Source: Xanthomonas arboricola pv. juglandis
GTDB lineage: Bacteria > Pseudomonadota > Gammaproteobacteria > Xanthomonadales > Xanthomonadaceae
DNA length: 64,000 nt
Assembly: GCF_001013475.1 (NCBI RefSeq)
Contig: NZ_JZEF01000005.1
Location: forward strand, 259,440 to 323,439
Direction of reading: 5' to 3'
Shown one piece after another: positions 43,959 to 52,872 of this stretch; the first letter of the stretch is position 1, and each line of letters starts with the position of its first letter. The translations under genes were made by a program, and so were the position numbers. The notes beneath the pieces are model-generated. The model worked only from the letters and a program-made list of their open reading frames with translations. It was not told the DNA's origin and did no database searches.

Positions 43959-45143
43959 ATGGCGCGTCGCATCCTCATCACCGGCGCAAGCGTCGCCGGC
44001 AACACCGTGGCCTGGGCGCTCGCCCGGCAGGGGTTCGACGTCAGCGTCGTCGAGCAGGCCGCGCAGTTTCGCGATGGCGGCCAGAACATCGACGTGCGCG
44101 GCGTCGGCCGCGAGGTCCTGCAGCGCATGGGCCTGGAGCAGGCCGCACTCGATCACGGCACCGGCGAGGAAGGCACCGCCTGGGTCGACGACCACGGCCA
44201 TGCGGTGGCGACCTTCAAGACCGACGACATGGACGGCGATGGCCCGACCGCAGAGCTGGAAATCCTGCGCGGCGATCTCGCCCGACTGCTCTACGACGCC
44301 GCCCGCCAGAAGGCCGAGTACCGGTTCGGCGACCGCATCGCCAGCATCGACGACGACGGCGAGGCTGCCACCGTGCACTTCCAGAGCGGACGCAGCGACC
44401 GCTTCGATGCCGTCATCGTCGCCGAAGGCGTCGGCTCGGCCACACGCGAGTTGCTGTTCCCCGGCGAGAACGACCCGCGCTGGATGGATCTGACAATCGC
44501 CTACTTCACCATCGCACGCACCGCCGACGATGACCGCCTGTGGCGCTGGTATCACGCCACCGGCGGGCGCAGCATCTGCTTGCGCCCGGACCAGCACGGC
44601 ACCACGCGCGCCATGCTGTCGCTGCAGAAAGCCCCCGAGGGCGAGCAGGACTGGGACATGGCGACCCAGAAGGCCTATCTGCGCGAACGCTTCGCCGACG
44701 CCGGCTGGCAGGCTGCGCGGGTGCTGGACGGCATGGACACCACCGACGATTTCTACTTCGATGCCTTGCGGCAGGTGCGCATGCCGCGCTGGCACGCCGG
44801 CCGCGTCGTGCTGACCGGCGACGCGGCCTGGTGCGCAACCCCGCTGGCCGGCATCGGCGCCACCCTGGCGGTCACCGGCGGCTATGTGCTGGCCAGCGAG
44901 ATCGCACGCGCCGCGACGCTGGAACAGGCCTTCGCCGCCTACGCCGACGCCATGCGGCCGATGGTGGAACAAGGCCAGGGCGTGCCGAAGATCGGCCCGC
45001 GCCTGATGAATCCACACAGCCGGCTCGGCATCCAGCTGCTGCACGGCGCACTGAAATTCGCCAGCCAACCCAGCATCCAGAACATTGCCGCCAAGCTGAT
45101 GACGCCGTCGATGAAGGCGCCGGATCTGTCGCGCTATGACTGA
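43959..45143 (+). CDS. FAD-dependent monooxygenase (aromatic hydroxylase/TetX-like)
   Basis: A 394-residue flavoprotein monooxygenase. The N-terminal Rossmann motif reads ILITGASVAGNTVAWALARQG, a variant in which the second glycine of GXGXXG is replaced (G-A-S-V-A-G). The FAD-contact motif VLTGDAAWCATPLAGIGA is near residue 285, and EILRGDLARLL is the conserved arginine region. The family hydroxylates aromatics or inactivates tetracycline-like compounds. Located 37 bp after the MarR gene, a common regulator-enzyme pair. Substrate unknown. Confidence 0.85.
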   Translation: MARRILITGASVAGNTVAWALARQGFDVSVVEQAAQFRDGGQNIDVRGVGREVLQRMGLEQAALDHGTGEEGTAWVDDHGHAVATFKTDDMDGDGPTAELEILRGDLARLLYDAARQKAEYRFGDRIASIDDDGEAATVHFQSGRSDRFDAVIVAEGVGSATRELLFPGENDPRWMDLTIAYFTIARTADDDRLWRWYHATGGRSICLRPDQHGTTRAMLSLQKAPEGEQDWDMATQKAYLRERFADAGWQAARVLDGMDTTDDFYFDALRQVRMPRWHAGRVVLTGDAAWCATPLAGIGATLAVTGGYVLASEIARAATLEQAFAAYADAMRPMVEQGQGVPKIGPRLMNPHSRLGIQLLHGALKFASQPSIQNIAAKLMTPSMKAPDLSRYD

Positions 45144-45556
45144 GGCCACCTGGATCGGCGGCTGTGCTGCGGTGCGGCACGGTGCGTGCTGATCGACGCC
45201 TGCAATCGGCCGCAGCGCCGGCGCCGCGGCCGTCTCCACGCCTAGGCCATTCGCTGAGCCTGAATCCGCTTCTGCCCTGGCGCTGACCGGCACCGCAGCA
45301 CTGCGCTGCGGCCGCGACCGATGGCTTGCGTTCTGATCGCCCTGGCCTGACGGCATTGCGAAGCCAACCGTGGATGAATCCTGGCGCGGCGAGCGGTTTC
45401 ATTTCCGCTGACGAAGGCCGCTAACGAACGGGTCGAGACATCTTTCGTGCAGCGGCAACGCTGCCGACCCCATCGGTGTCCCGGGCGCATCGCCTCCCAG
45501 CTGTTGCTGGGATTCTCCCCGCTCTTCCGCTCGCCGGATCACCGATCAAACTCCCT
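45144..45556. other. intergenic region without recognised features
   Basis: 413 bp between the FAD monooxygenase stop and the chemoreceptor start. An open frame in phase with the receptor extends up to 45476 but is unlike the receptor family's N-terminus. No gene, tRNA or strong hairpin seen; it should hold the receptor promoter. Confidence 0.4.
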
Positions 45557-47668
45557 ATGTCCCTGCTTTCGAATCTGCGCATCGGTCAGCGCCTGGCCCT
45601 CGGCTTCCTCGCGATCATTGTCCTGATGGTGATCATCACCGTCGTCGGCATCCAGCGCGTGCGCAGCATCGACCAGCAGCTCACCGCCATCAACGAAGTG
45701 AACAGCGTCAAGCAACGCTATGCGATCAATTTCCGCGGCAGCGTGCACGACCGCGCGATCGCCCTGCGCGATGTCGTGCTGCTGGACGACCCCGCAGAGC
45801 GGCACACGGCAGAACAATCGATCGACAAGCTCGCCGCGGACTACGCCCGCTCCGCCAAGCCACTGGACGACATGATCGCCGCCTCCACGGACGCGGAAGA
45901 AAAGGCCATCCTCCAGCGGATCAAGGCCGTCGAGCAGCGCACCATGCCGTTGATCGCGCAGGTGCGCGCGTTCCGCGATGGCGCCGACAAGCCGCATGCC
46001 GAACAACGCCTGCTGCAGCAGGCGCGCCCCGCCTTCGTCGCCTGGCTGGCCAGCATCAACGCCTTCATCGACCTGCAGGAGGCCAAGAACCGCGCGGCCG
46101 CCAAGGACGCGGTGACCACCGCGCGCGGCTTTGCAATGCTGATGGTGGTCTCCACCGTCATCGCCTTGCTGCTGGGCGCCACCATTGCGTGGTTGCTGAC
46201 CCGCAGCGTGGTGCTGCCCTTGCGCCAATCGCTGCGGCTGGCCGAGCGCATCAACGACGGCGACCTGCGCAGCCAGGACCTGCCCACCAGCAAGGACGAA
46301 TCCGGCCAGCTGCTGCGCGCCATGCAACAGATGCAGCGCCGCCTGCAGGATGTGATCTCCGCCCAACGCAGCATGGCGGCCCGCCACGATGCCGGCGAGA
46401 TCAGCTACCGCACCGACGCCCAGCAGTTCCCCGGCGAATACGGGCACATGGTGCAGGACACCAACGCACTGGTGCATGCGCACGTGCAGACCCAGCTGCG
46501 CATGACCGAGGTCATGGGCAGCTATGCCATCGGCGACCTGGCCCCCGAAATCGAGCAATACCCCGGCGAAAAGGCCGCCATCACCGCCACCATGCAGCAG
46601 GTCAAGCAGAACCTGCGCGCCATCAACGCGCAGATCCAGCAGCTCACCCAGGCTGCCTGCGCCGGCAACTTCGCGCTGCGCGGCCAGCCGGAAAAGTTCG
46701 AACACGACTTCCGCCTGATGGTCGAAAACCTCAACACCATGATGGCCACCTCCGACACCAACCTGGCCAGGTTTTCCGACCTGCTGCGGTGCATCGCCGA
46801 TGGCGACCTGACCGTGCGCATGACCGGCAACTTCCACGGCGTGTTCGCCTCCATGCGCGACGATGCCAACAGCACCGTGCATCGCCTGACCGACATCGTC
46901 ACGCATATCCAGACCACCTCCAACAGCATCGGCTTTGCCGCCGAAGACATCGCCAGCGGCAACCAGGAACTGTCCCGCCGCAGCGAACAGCAGGCCGCCA
47001 GCCTGGAAGAAACCGCCGCCTCGATGGAAGAGCTGACCTCCACCGTCAAGCAGAATGCCGAGCACGCCGGCCGTGCCAATCAGCTCGCGCTGGGCGCCGC
47101 CGCCATTGCCTCGGAGGGACGCGACGTGGTTGGCCAGGTCATCGAACAGATGTCCGGCATCGAAGCCTCGTCCAGGCGCATCGCCGACATCATCTCGGTC
47201 ATCGACGGCATCGCCTTCCAGACCAACATCCTTGCGCTCAATGCCGCCGTCGAGGCCGCACGCGCCGATGAACAAGGCCGCGGTTTCGCCGTGGTGGCCT
47301 CGGAAGTGCGCACCCTCTCGCACCGCTCATCGGACGCCGCCAAGGAGATCAAACGCCTGATCGACGACTCCGTGCAACGCGTCGCCGACGGTGCAACGCT
47401 GGTGCACAAGGCCGGCACCACCATGGGCGAGGTCGTCACCAGCGTCCAGCATGTCACCGACATCATGGGCCACATCTCCGCCGCCTCGCAGGAACAGGCC
47501 GGCGGCATCGAACAGGTCAACCTGACCATCGCCCAGATGGACGAAACCACCCAGCAGAACGTCAGCCTGGTCGAAGCCGCGAGCACGGCGGCGCGTTCGC
47601 TGGAAGCGCATTCGACCCAGCTGACGCAGGCGGTCGAGGTGTTCAAGGTCAATGCCTCGGTGATCTGA
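45557..47668 (+). CDS. methyl-accepting chemotaxis protein, transmembrane
   Basis: A 703-residue chemoreceptor. N-terminal helix ([19 protein letters not shown]), a four-helix-bundle-type periplasmic sensor (about 35-190), second helix near 195-215, one canonical HAMP and further HAMP-like segments to about 460, then the signalling domain with hairpin tip [20 protein letters not shown]. The residues right after read [11 protein letters not shown], where nearly all receptors have [11 protein letters not shown]. No CheR-binding pentapeptide at the C-terminus (VFKVNASVI). ATG 45557 ([13 protein letters not shown]) is the natural start. No che genes are nearby. Confidence 0.9.
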   Translation: MSLLSNLRIGQRLALGFLAIIVLMVIITVVGIQRVRSIDQQLTAINEVNSVKQRYAINFRGSVHDRAIALRDVVLLDDPAERHTAEQSIDKLAADYARSAKPLDDMIAASTDAEEKAILQRIKAVEQRTMPLIAQVRAFRDGADKPHAEQRLLQQARPAFVAWLASINAFIDLQEAKNRAAAKDAVTTARGFAMLMVVSTVIALLLGATIAWLLTRSVVLPLRQSLRLAERINDGDLRSQDLPTSKDESGQLLRAMQQMQRRLQDVISAQRSMAARHDAGEISYRTDAQQFPGEYGHMVQDTNALVHAHVQTQLRMTEVMGSYAIGDLAPEIEQYPGEKAAITATMQQVKQNLRAINAQIQQLTQAACAGNFALRGQPEKFEHDFRLMVENLNTMMATSDTNLARFSDLLRCIADGDLTVRMTGNFHGVFASMRDDANSTVHRLTDIVTHIQTTSNSIGFAAEDIASGNQELSRRSEQQAASLEETAASMEELTSTVKQNAEHAGRANQLALGAAAIASEGRDVVGQVIEQMSGIEASSRRIADIISVIDGIAFQTNILALNAAVEAARADEQGRGFAVVASEVRTLSHRSSDAAKEIKRLIDDSVQRVADGATLVHKAGTTMGEVVTSVQHVTDIMGHISAASQEQAGGIEQVNLTIAQMDETTQQNVSLVEAASTAARSLEAHSTQLTQAVEVFKVNASVI

Positions 47669-47712
47669 CTGGCCGGGTGGCGCGATCCTTAGTGACTGGC
47701 CGTGTTGCTGCC

Positions 47713-47747
47713 TGCGCTCGCGCAATGCTGAAACTTGCGCGAGCGCA
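47713..47747. terminator. 13-bp perfect hairpin after the chemoreceptor gene
   Basis: TGCGCTCGCGCAA pairs perfectly with TTGCGCGAGCGCA across a 9-base loop (47726-47734), 45 bp past the receptor stop. The very stable stem suggests a transcription terminator, although no T-tract follows on either strand. Confidence 0.5.
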
Positions 47748-47839
47748 CCATGGCGAAATGACGCTGCATCGCAGTGATGTGGTCGCTACATCCGCACAGT
47801 GCACCGAGACATCAGTTTGCATCTCCTCAGCACACGGGC

Positions 47840-48256
47840 ATGATTGCCGCCATGGAACGTCTCCGCCCCTTCCGCAGGCTGGTGCTTGCAACGCTTCTGG
47901 TCGCCTGGCTTGCCGCGTGCGCGGCAGCTGGGCCCATCACCAGCCAGCCCATCGAAGGCCCGGTACGGCTGGGAGAAATCGCGTCGGTCGATGGCCCCAA
48001 GGTTCGTCCCGACCGCGTCATCGAAGACAGCCGTTGCCCGGCCGGGGTGCAGTGCGTCGTGGCGGGCCGGCTGATCGTCAGGGCCACCGTGCTCGGCGGC
48101 GGCTGGTCCAAACAGATCGATCTCACCCTTGGCGTTCCGGTGCCTGTGGCCGATGGCCAGTTGACGTTGCTCGCCGCCACTGCCCCGCCAGCAGACTCGG
48201 CAACGGCCTCCACGTCGGACATGCGCTTCACCTTTCGCTTTCAGGGAGGCCGTTGA
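47840..48256 (+). CDS. small predicted lipoprotein
   Basis: A product of 138 residues (ATG 47840) or 134 (ATG 47852). The N-terminus RPFRRLVLATLLVAWLAACAAAG has basic residues, a hydrophobic core and the lipobox LAAC, predicting a lipoprotein. The mature part has RLGEIASVDGPKVRPDRVIEDSRCPAGVQCVVAGRL-like features: two cysteines in the pattern DSRCPAGVQCVVAGR, common in small uncharacterised Xanthomonas-type periplasmic proteins. Function unknown. It is transcribed towards the MocR-type gene. Confidence 0.68.
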   Translation: MIAAMERLRPFRRLVLATLLVAWLAACAAAGPITSQPIEGPVRLGEIASVDGPKVRPDRVIEDSRCPAGVQCVVAGRLIVRATVLGGGWSKQIDLTLGVPVPVADGQLTLLAATAPPADSATASTSDMRFTFRFQGGR

Positions 48257-48266
48257 TCAAAGTGCT

Positions 48267-49697
48267 TCAGGCCCGGGGCGATGCAGCACGAACGCGAGGC
48301 CCTGCAGGCGCCCACACGTCATCCAGCGCTGCTCGTAGCCGTTGAACCGAGGCATACGCTTGTTCTTGCGTTGCAAAGCCTGAGAATCCCATCAGCAAAC
48401 CGCCGGACGATGAGGGCCGCATTCGCCACCTGCTCAATGCCTGGAGTGGCAGTCCGCGTGCTTGGGCGGCCTGCGCCAGCAGCGCATCGCTTTGCCCCGT
48501 CGCGGGATAGACCAGCACCTGGAGTCCTCCTGCCTGGGGCTGGATCGCCATGCGGGAGCCAAAGATATCGCTGAGCGCATCGACCAAATAGCTGCGCCGC
48601 TGACTGTAGAGCGTGCGCATCTTGCGCAAGTGACGGCAGAAGTGCCCTTGCTCCATGAACTCGGCGACCGTGGCCTGTGACACGAAAGATCCCACGCCGC
48701 CAAGCTGCCCGGCTGCATCGGTGAAACGTTCGGTCTGGGCCTTGGGGACGACCAGATAGGCCAGGCGTAGACCAGGGAAAAGCACCTTGCTGAAAGACCC
48801 CGTATAGAGCACGCGATCATTGTCATCCAGGCTACTGAGCGCCGGGAGGGGCCGGCCGTGGTAACGAAATTCGCTGTCGTAGTCGTCTTCTATCACCCAT
48901 CCATTGGCCTGTCTGGCCCAGTCCAGCAGTTGCAGGCGGCGAGGCAATGACAGTGCCACGCCCGTCGGGCTTTGATGGGCAGGTGTGACCACGGCGAATC
49001 GAGCCCCGGGGCTTTGCTTCAGACCTTCGCCTACGTTCAAGCCCTCCTCGTCTACTGACACCGGCTGCAGCTGCATCCCGGAGCGCTGCAGGAACTGGCG
49101 GGCGAACAGATAGCCTGGATCTTCGTACCAGCCGACATCCCCTGTTTTCAGCAGGGTGCGACAGATCAAGTCCAGGGCACCCGGGTAGCCTGCGGTCACG
49201 AACACCTGTTCGTATGTGCAGGCAACGCCTCGAGCGCTGACCAGGTAGTTGGCAATCGCACGGCGTAGCGGCTCATAACCTGCCGCTTCGGGGTAGGCCA
49301 TGGCTGCCGTATCCAGCGAGCGCAGGTGACGCCCCGCCAGGCGTTTCCACACCTTGCTGGGGAATGCATCGAACGCCGGCACGCCGAGTTGGAAGGGCTT
49401 GCTGAGCACGCCTGCAGACGACGTGTCCAGCGGAGGCGCCACGCGCGGCGGAGAGTGACGCTGACGCCGGCCAGCACCCACGCTGCCTGCCATGGGCGAC
49501 ACCACGGTTCCGGCTGGCCCCCTGGTCAGAAAGTAGCCCTCACTCACGAGCAACTCGTAAGCCTTCTCTACCGTTCCACGCGCAACCCCTACTTCGCTGG
49601 CGAGACTGCGCACCGAAGGCACCCGGTCACCCGGGCGCAGCCCGCCTTGCGCAATTGCGTTTCGGTAGCGCCAATACAACTGCAGAAACATCGGCAA
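48267..49697 (-). CDS. MocR/PdxR-type GntR regulator with aminotransferase domain
   Basis: A protein of about 476 residues. The N-terminal winged helix (PGDRVPSVRSLASEVGVARGTVEKAYELL) is GntR-like; the C-terminal domain is a fold-type I aminotransferase with the PLP lysine K304 in LYTGSFSKVLFPGLRLAYLV and D271/D272 in VIEDDYDSEFRYHG. MocR-family regulators sense PLP or amino-acid adducts. The start is uncertain: TTG 49697 gives the full first helix (PMFLQLYWRY), while ATG 49691 would be slightly shorter. It diverges from the AhpD-like gene at 49951, a likely target. Confidence 0.87.
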   Translation of the reverse strand: MPMFLQLYWRYRNAIAQGGLRPGDRVPSVRSLASEVGVARGTVEKAYELLVSEGYFLTRGPAGTVVSPMAGSVGAGRRQRHSPPRVAPPLDTSSAGVLSKPFQLGVPAFDAFPSKVWKRLAGRHLRSLDTAAMAYPEAAGYEPLRRAIANYLVSARGVACTYEQVFVTAGYPGALDLICRTLLKTGDVGWYEDPGYLFARQFLQRSGMQLQPVSVDEEGLNVGEGLKQSPGARFAVVTPAHQSPTGVALSLPRRLQLLDWARQANGWVIEDDYDSEFRYHGRPLPALSSLDDNDRVLYTGSFSKVLFPGLRLAYLVVPKAQTERFTDAAGQLGGVGSFVSQATVAEFMEQGHFCRHLRKMRTLYSQRRSYLVDALSDIFGSRMAIQPQAGGLQVLVYPATGQSDALLAQAAQARGLPLQALSRWRMRPSSSGGLLMGFSGFATQEQAYASVQRLRAALDDVWAPAGPRVRAASPRA

Positions 49698-49730
49698 GTC
49701 GCGCGCCGGCTCGCACTGCCCCTGTCACTC

Positions 49731-49776
49731 ATGTCCCACTCGAATCTTCAATTCTTGCCCCATCCAGCTGGGACAT
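49731..49776. promoter_or_regulatory. inverted repeat ATGTCCCA-N30-TGGGACAT between mocR-like and ahpD-like genes
   Basis: Two perfect 8-bp arms with 30 bp between them, lying 34 bp from the regulator start and about 175 bp from the AhpD-like start. Spaced half-sites of this kind suit a dimeric GntR/MocR regulator acting on a divergent target and its own promoter. No experimental support. Confidence 0.4.
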
Positions 49777-49950
49777 CAGTCTCCTAAAGTAGGCGTGGTC
49801 GCACAAGATGCGGCTGAAGTTCCGCCGGGCACCCGAGCATTGCTCGCCGCTAATCCCTGTTCTGCGGCCTCATTGGCGCAACGGCAGCATCAGCGGGTTT
49901 GCCTCCTAAAAACGGCTGCTTGCTGCCACTGACTCAAGACTGGATTCTGC

Positions 49951-50382
49951 GTGAACACACCTCGTTTGCCTTACCAAACCCTATCTCCAGATGCCTATAA
50001 AGGATTTGGCATCACCAAGAAGGCACTGGAGAAAAGCAGCCTCGGCAAGCCCTTGATTGAACTTGTCTACCTGCGCGTTTCGCAACTCAATGGCTGCGCC
50101 TTCTGCCTGGAAATGCACGCTGCTGCATTACGGACCGGCGGCATGCCCGACGCCAAGTTGGACAGCCTGGCCGGGTGGCGGGTGAGTCCACATTTCAGCG
50201 AACGTGAGCGCGTGGCCCTGGGGTGGACCGAGTCACTGACAGAGATTGCAAACAGCCGAGCCCCTGATAATGACTTTGCTCTTCTGAAAGCCCATTTCAG
50301 TGACCCCGAGATCGCTGACCTGAGCTTTGCCATCGCGCTGATGGCCGCATTCAATCGTTTGGCGATTGGCATGCGTCAGTAA
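49951..50382 (+). CDS. AhpD-like carboxymuconolactone decarboxylase-family protein
   Basis: A 143-residue protein of the alkylhydroperoxidase D group. The redox motif is C49-A-F-C52-L-E-M-H56 (in NGCAFCLEMHAAALR), the CXXC with following histidine that marks AhpD-type thiol peroxidases. The start is GTG 49951. It diverges from a MocR-type regulator, a pairing often seen for this family. Probable role: thiol-dependent peroxide or aldehyde detoxification in the cytoplasm. Confidence 0.87.
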   Translation: MNTPRLPYQTLSPDAYKGFGITKKALEKSSLGKPLIELVYLRVSQLNGCAFCLEMHAAALRTGGMPDAKLDSLAGWRVSPHFSERERVALGWTESLTEIANSRAPDNDFALLKAHFSDPEIADLSFAIALMAAFNRLAIGMRQ

Positions 50383-50616
50383 AGTCCAGCGCGTCAAGGC
50401 AGAGCGCCCGCCCTGTCACGCAACGCTGATAGCCGCCAAGGCTGAGGACAGGCGCTTGACGGCCGGCTTGAGTCCGGCGCCAGCACACTGCACTGCTGGC
50501 AACTGCTCATTGTTGCCTTCGCTGATCCAGGCGCGGCGTATGACTACGCTATGCACTGGATGGCCAGGTGCTGTGCGTCGAGCGGAATGGCAAGCGCTGC
50601 CTTGCAGTAGTCCGGG

Positions 50617-50958
50617 CTAGGATTGCCCTCTGACCTGGGGAAAACAGCGCTCCATTCGATCCGTCCACGCTGCCAACTGCTCAAGCGTATACGCCTCGAT
50701 CGGCTTTGCCATTGTCGAGGAGGCCTTGTGTTGCGAAACGGTCGCAACCAAGGAGGAGGAAAGGCGATCCCAACAACGCATCAGCAGCACCGGGGATGGA
50801 TGCGAAGCAACCAGGGCCTCAAGCACCGCGCCCTGAGCCACCCTTGCTGCCTGCAGGTCGCTCAAAGCATCCACAACCGCTGTCATCCATTGCTCGTTCA
50901 ACTGCTCCATACCTTTCAACAACGCTGTGGGAAGCGCATAGCGTATCCGGATCCTCAT
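50617..50958 (-). CDS. hypothetical protein
   Basis: A 113-residue product if the ATG at 50958 (MRIRIRYALPTALLKGMEQL) is used. It looks like a real, soluble alpha-helical protein: balanced composition, helices such as EQLNEQWMTAVVDALSDLQAAR, and no low-complexity stretches. No known domain recognised. The surrounding sequence is less GC-rich than the rest of the window and gene-poor. An in-phase extension upstream to 51009 is less protein-like. Confidence 0.5.
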   Translation of the reverse strand: MRIRIRYALPTALLKGMEQLNEQWMTAVVDALSDLQAARVAQGAVLEALVASHPSPVLLMRCWDRLSSSLVATVSQHKASSTMAKPIEAYTLEQLAAWTDRMERCFPQVRGQS

Positions 50959-51550
50959 GCCCTTGGTGGTGCGTTTTGCCGGTCGGCGCAAACACAGCTG
51001 AACAAGCAAGGTGATGCCGAGTTCAAGCAGAGCACTGCGTGACAGACGTCAGCGGTGACCACTAGCCAACGCAGTTTCTATAACGAAGAACCATCGCTTG
51101 AGATGATCGATACCAGCTGACGTTGAGCGCGGCAATCAATGCTCAAGCTGTGATCAGGCAAGCAGGGCCGCACGGCGAAGGCACCAGGGACGTCGTCACT
51201 TCGGAGCGATTTGCAGCCCAACCAGAAACGAATACCCGGCCACCACTCCACCAGAAACTTAAATGAGAACGTGGAGCAGCTGCCAACTGAAACGCTGTGC
51301 TGATGCAGACCTTGCTTGAACTCAGTGCAAACCCATCAGTGATGAATGTTGAAATCAGCTGCTACCAGCAGCATCTTCACCGCACACGGCGACATCGGCC
51401 GGCCCCACTTCAATGTGCGGATCACGGTCGAGCGCCTGAAACAGCGCATGTCTCTCCCTCTTCGTAGTCAGCAACCCATGCCCTCTGGCACAGGACGCTT
51501 GTCGCTCCCGTGGTTACCGTTCGAGGACCTACTCGATCCCTTCGTCCAGC
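50959..51550. other. gene-poor stretch of 592 bp
   Basis: No complete gene recognised. Base composition is visibly less GC-rich than in the housekeeping parts. A minus-strand frame at 51355-51474 (possible TTG start) would encode LTTKRERHALFQALDRDPHI... and looks mildly protein-like; it may be the remnant of a lost gene. The downstream end should hold the promoter of the CPBP protease gene. Confidence 0.35.
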
Positions 51551-52237
51551 ATGTTTCAACAAGGCTCCTCAAGCGCACATCCCCACCCGGGCATTCCTGC
51601 ACTGGGACATCCTCTGGCACGCATCGCAGCGATCGCAGTCATTCTCGCACTGGCGCACTACCGCTGGGTGCAGTTTCCCTGGCGGATGCCGCTTGTCGGC
51701 ATTCTAGGGATTGCCCTGGTCTGGCTGGAAACGCGCTCGCTGAGTGCCTGCGGATTAAGGCCTCAGCCGTCTCGCGCCTGGTTAGGCTGGACGCTGCTGC
51801 TGCTCGCACTGGTCATCGGCGTCATCAATCCGTTCGTGCAACCGCTGATCGATGCGCTGACCGGGACCAAGGCCGACTACAGCGGCTACGGCGCACTGCT
51901 TGGCAACGTCAACGCGGCCGCCCACCTGGCAGGCGGCGCCTGGCTCAGCGCGGCGCTTGGCGAGGAACTGGCCTTCCGTGCGTTCCTGATGCATCACCTC
52001 GATCACCTGCTGGGCCACTATCGTGGCGGACGCGTGATGGCGGCAGTGGCAGGGGGAGCCCTGTTTGGCGCGATGCACCTGACCCAAGGCATCTCAGGGG
52101 TGCTGCTGACCGGGCTTGTCGGCGCCTTGTTCGGCTATGTCTATCTGGGATCACGACGCAACCTCAGGGCGATGATCCTGGCGCATGGCTTGATCGATAC
52201 CTGGGGCATTGCGACGCTGTATCTGGGTTGGTACTAG
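51551..52237 (+). CDS. CPBP family intramembrane metalloprotease
   Basis: A 228-residue membrane protein of the CPBP (Abi/CAAX protease) family. The three motifs are GEELAFRAFL (EEXXXR), LFGAMHLTQG (FXXXH) and LAHGLIDTW (HXXXD/N-like), set within about six hydrophobic segments. Family members include prenyl-protein proteases and bacteriocin self-immunity proteins; no bacteriocin gene is seen close by. ATG 51551 is the start. Confidence 0.87.
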   Translation: MFQQGSSSAHPHPGIPALGHPLARIAAIAVILALAHYRWVQFPWRMPLVGILGIALVWLETRSLSACGLRPQPSRAWLGWTLLLLALVIGVINPFVQPLIDALTGTKADYSGYGALLGNVNAAAHLAGGAWLSAALGEELAFRAFLMHHLDHLLGHYRGGRVMAAVAGGALFGAMHLTQGISGVLLTGLVGALFGYVYLGSRRNLRAMILAHGLIDTWGIATLYLGWY

Positions 52238-52360
52238 CAAATACCTACCAGGACCCCGCTTGCTTCGGTGTGCCTCACTGCCAGCAAATCCTTGGCATGT
52301 CCTCCGTAGATGCTGGACGATAGCGCCTTGTCCTCCGCTGCATGAGCAGATTGTCCAGAC

Positions 52361-52735
52361 ATGACCACCGATAGCGTGCTCTCGATCGTTCAAGCGCAGC
52401 TTGATGCCTACAACGCCAAGGATATCGACGCCTTGCTGGCTACCTATGCTGACGATGCCGAGCATTACACCTTGCACGGACCACAGCTGGCCAAGGGGCA
52501 TGCCATGCTTCGCGAGCGGTTTCTGGCCCGCTTTCAAGAGCCGGACCTGCATGCGCAGCTGTTGTCGCGGACCGTCGTCGGCAACATCGTCGCCGACGCG
52601 GAGCGCATCACCCGCAACTTTTCAGACGGGATCGGCCTTGTTGAGATGCTATGCCTCTACGAGGTGGTCGATGGAAAAATCCAGAGAGCCTCATTCGCGA
52701 CCGGCGCACGCATCGACACCGCACCTGCTCGATGA
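52361..52735 (+). CDS. NTF2-like / SnoaL-type small protein
   Basis: A 124-residue cone-shaped NTF2-fold protein: VQAQLDAYNAKDIDALLATYADDAEHYTLHG is the typical start of SnoaL/steroid-isomerase-like proteins, and LVEMLCLYEVVDGKIQRASF the typical end. These proteins bind or isomerise small hydrophobic ligands or act as stand-alone accessory domains. ATG 52361 is the start. No functional link to the neighbours can be read. Confidence 0.8.
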   Translation: MTTDSVLSIVQAQLDAYNAKDIDALLATYADDAEHYTLHGPQLAKGHAMLRERFLARFQEPDLHAQLLSRTVVGNIVADAERITRNFSDGIGLVEMLCLYEVVDGKIQRASFATGARIDTAPAR

Positions 52736-52872
52736 AACATTTCAGGCGATCGGTCTAGACCGGGCGCCTTTTCAGGCCGAGCGTAGAAAAGCCATTGAAC
52801 GCATTCTGGTTTCCAGTGCACCGCCCTGCTTCCCGGCATTACCAGGTCGCAGGGCGGCACTGGCTGCACGCG

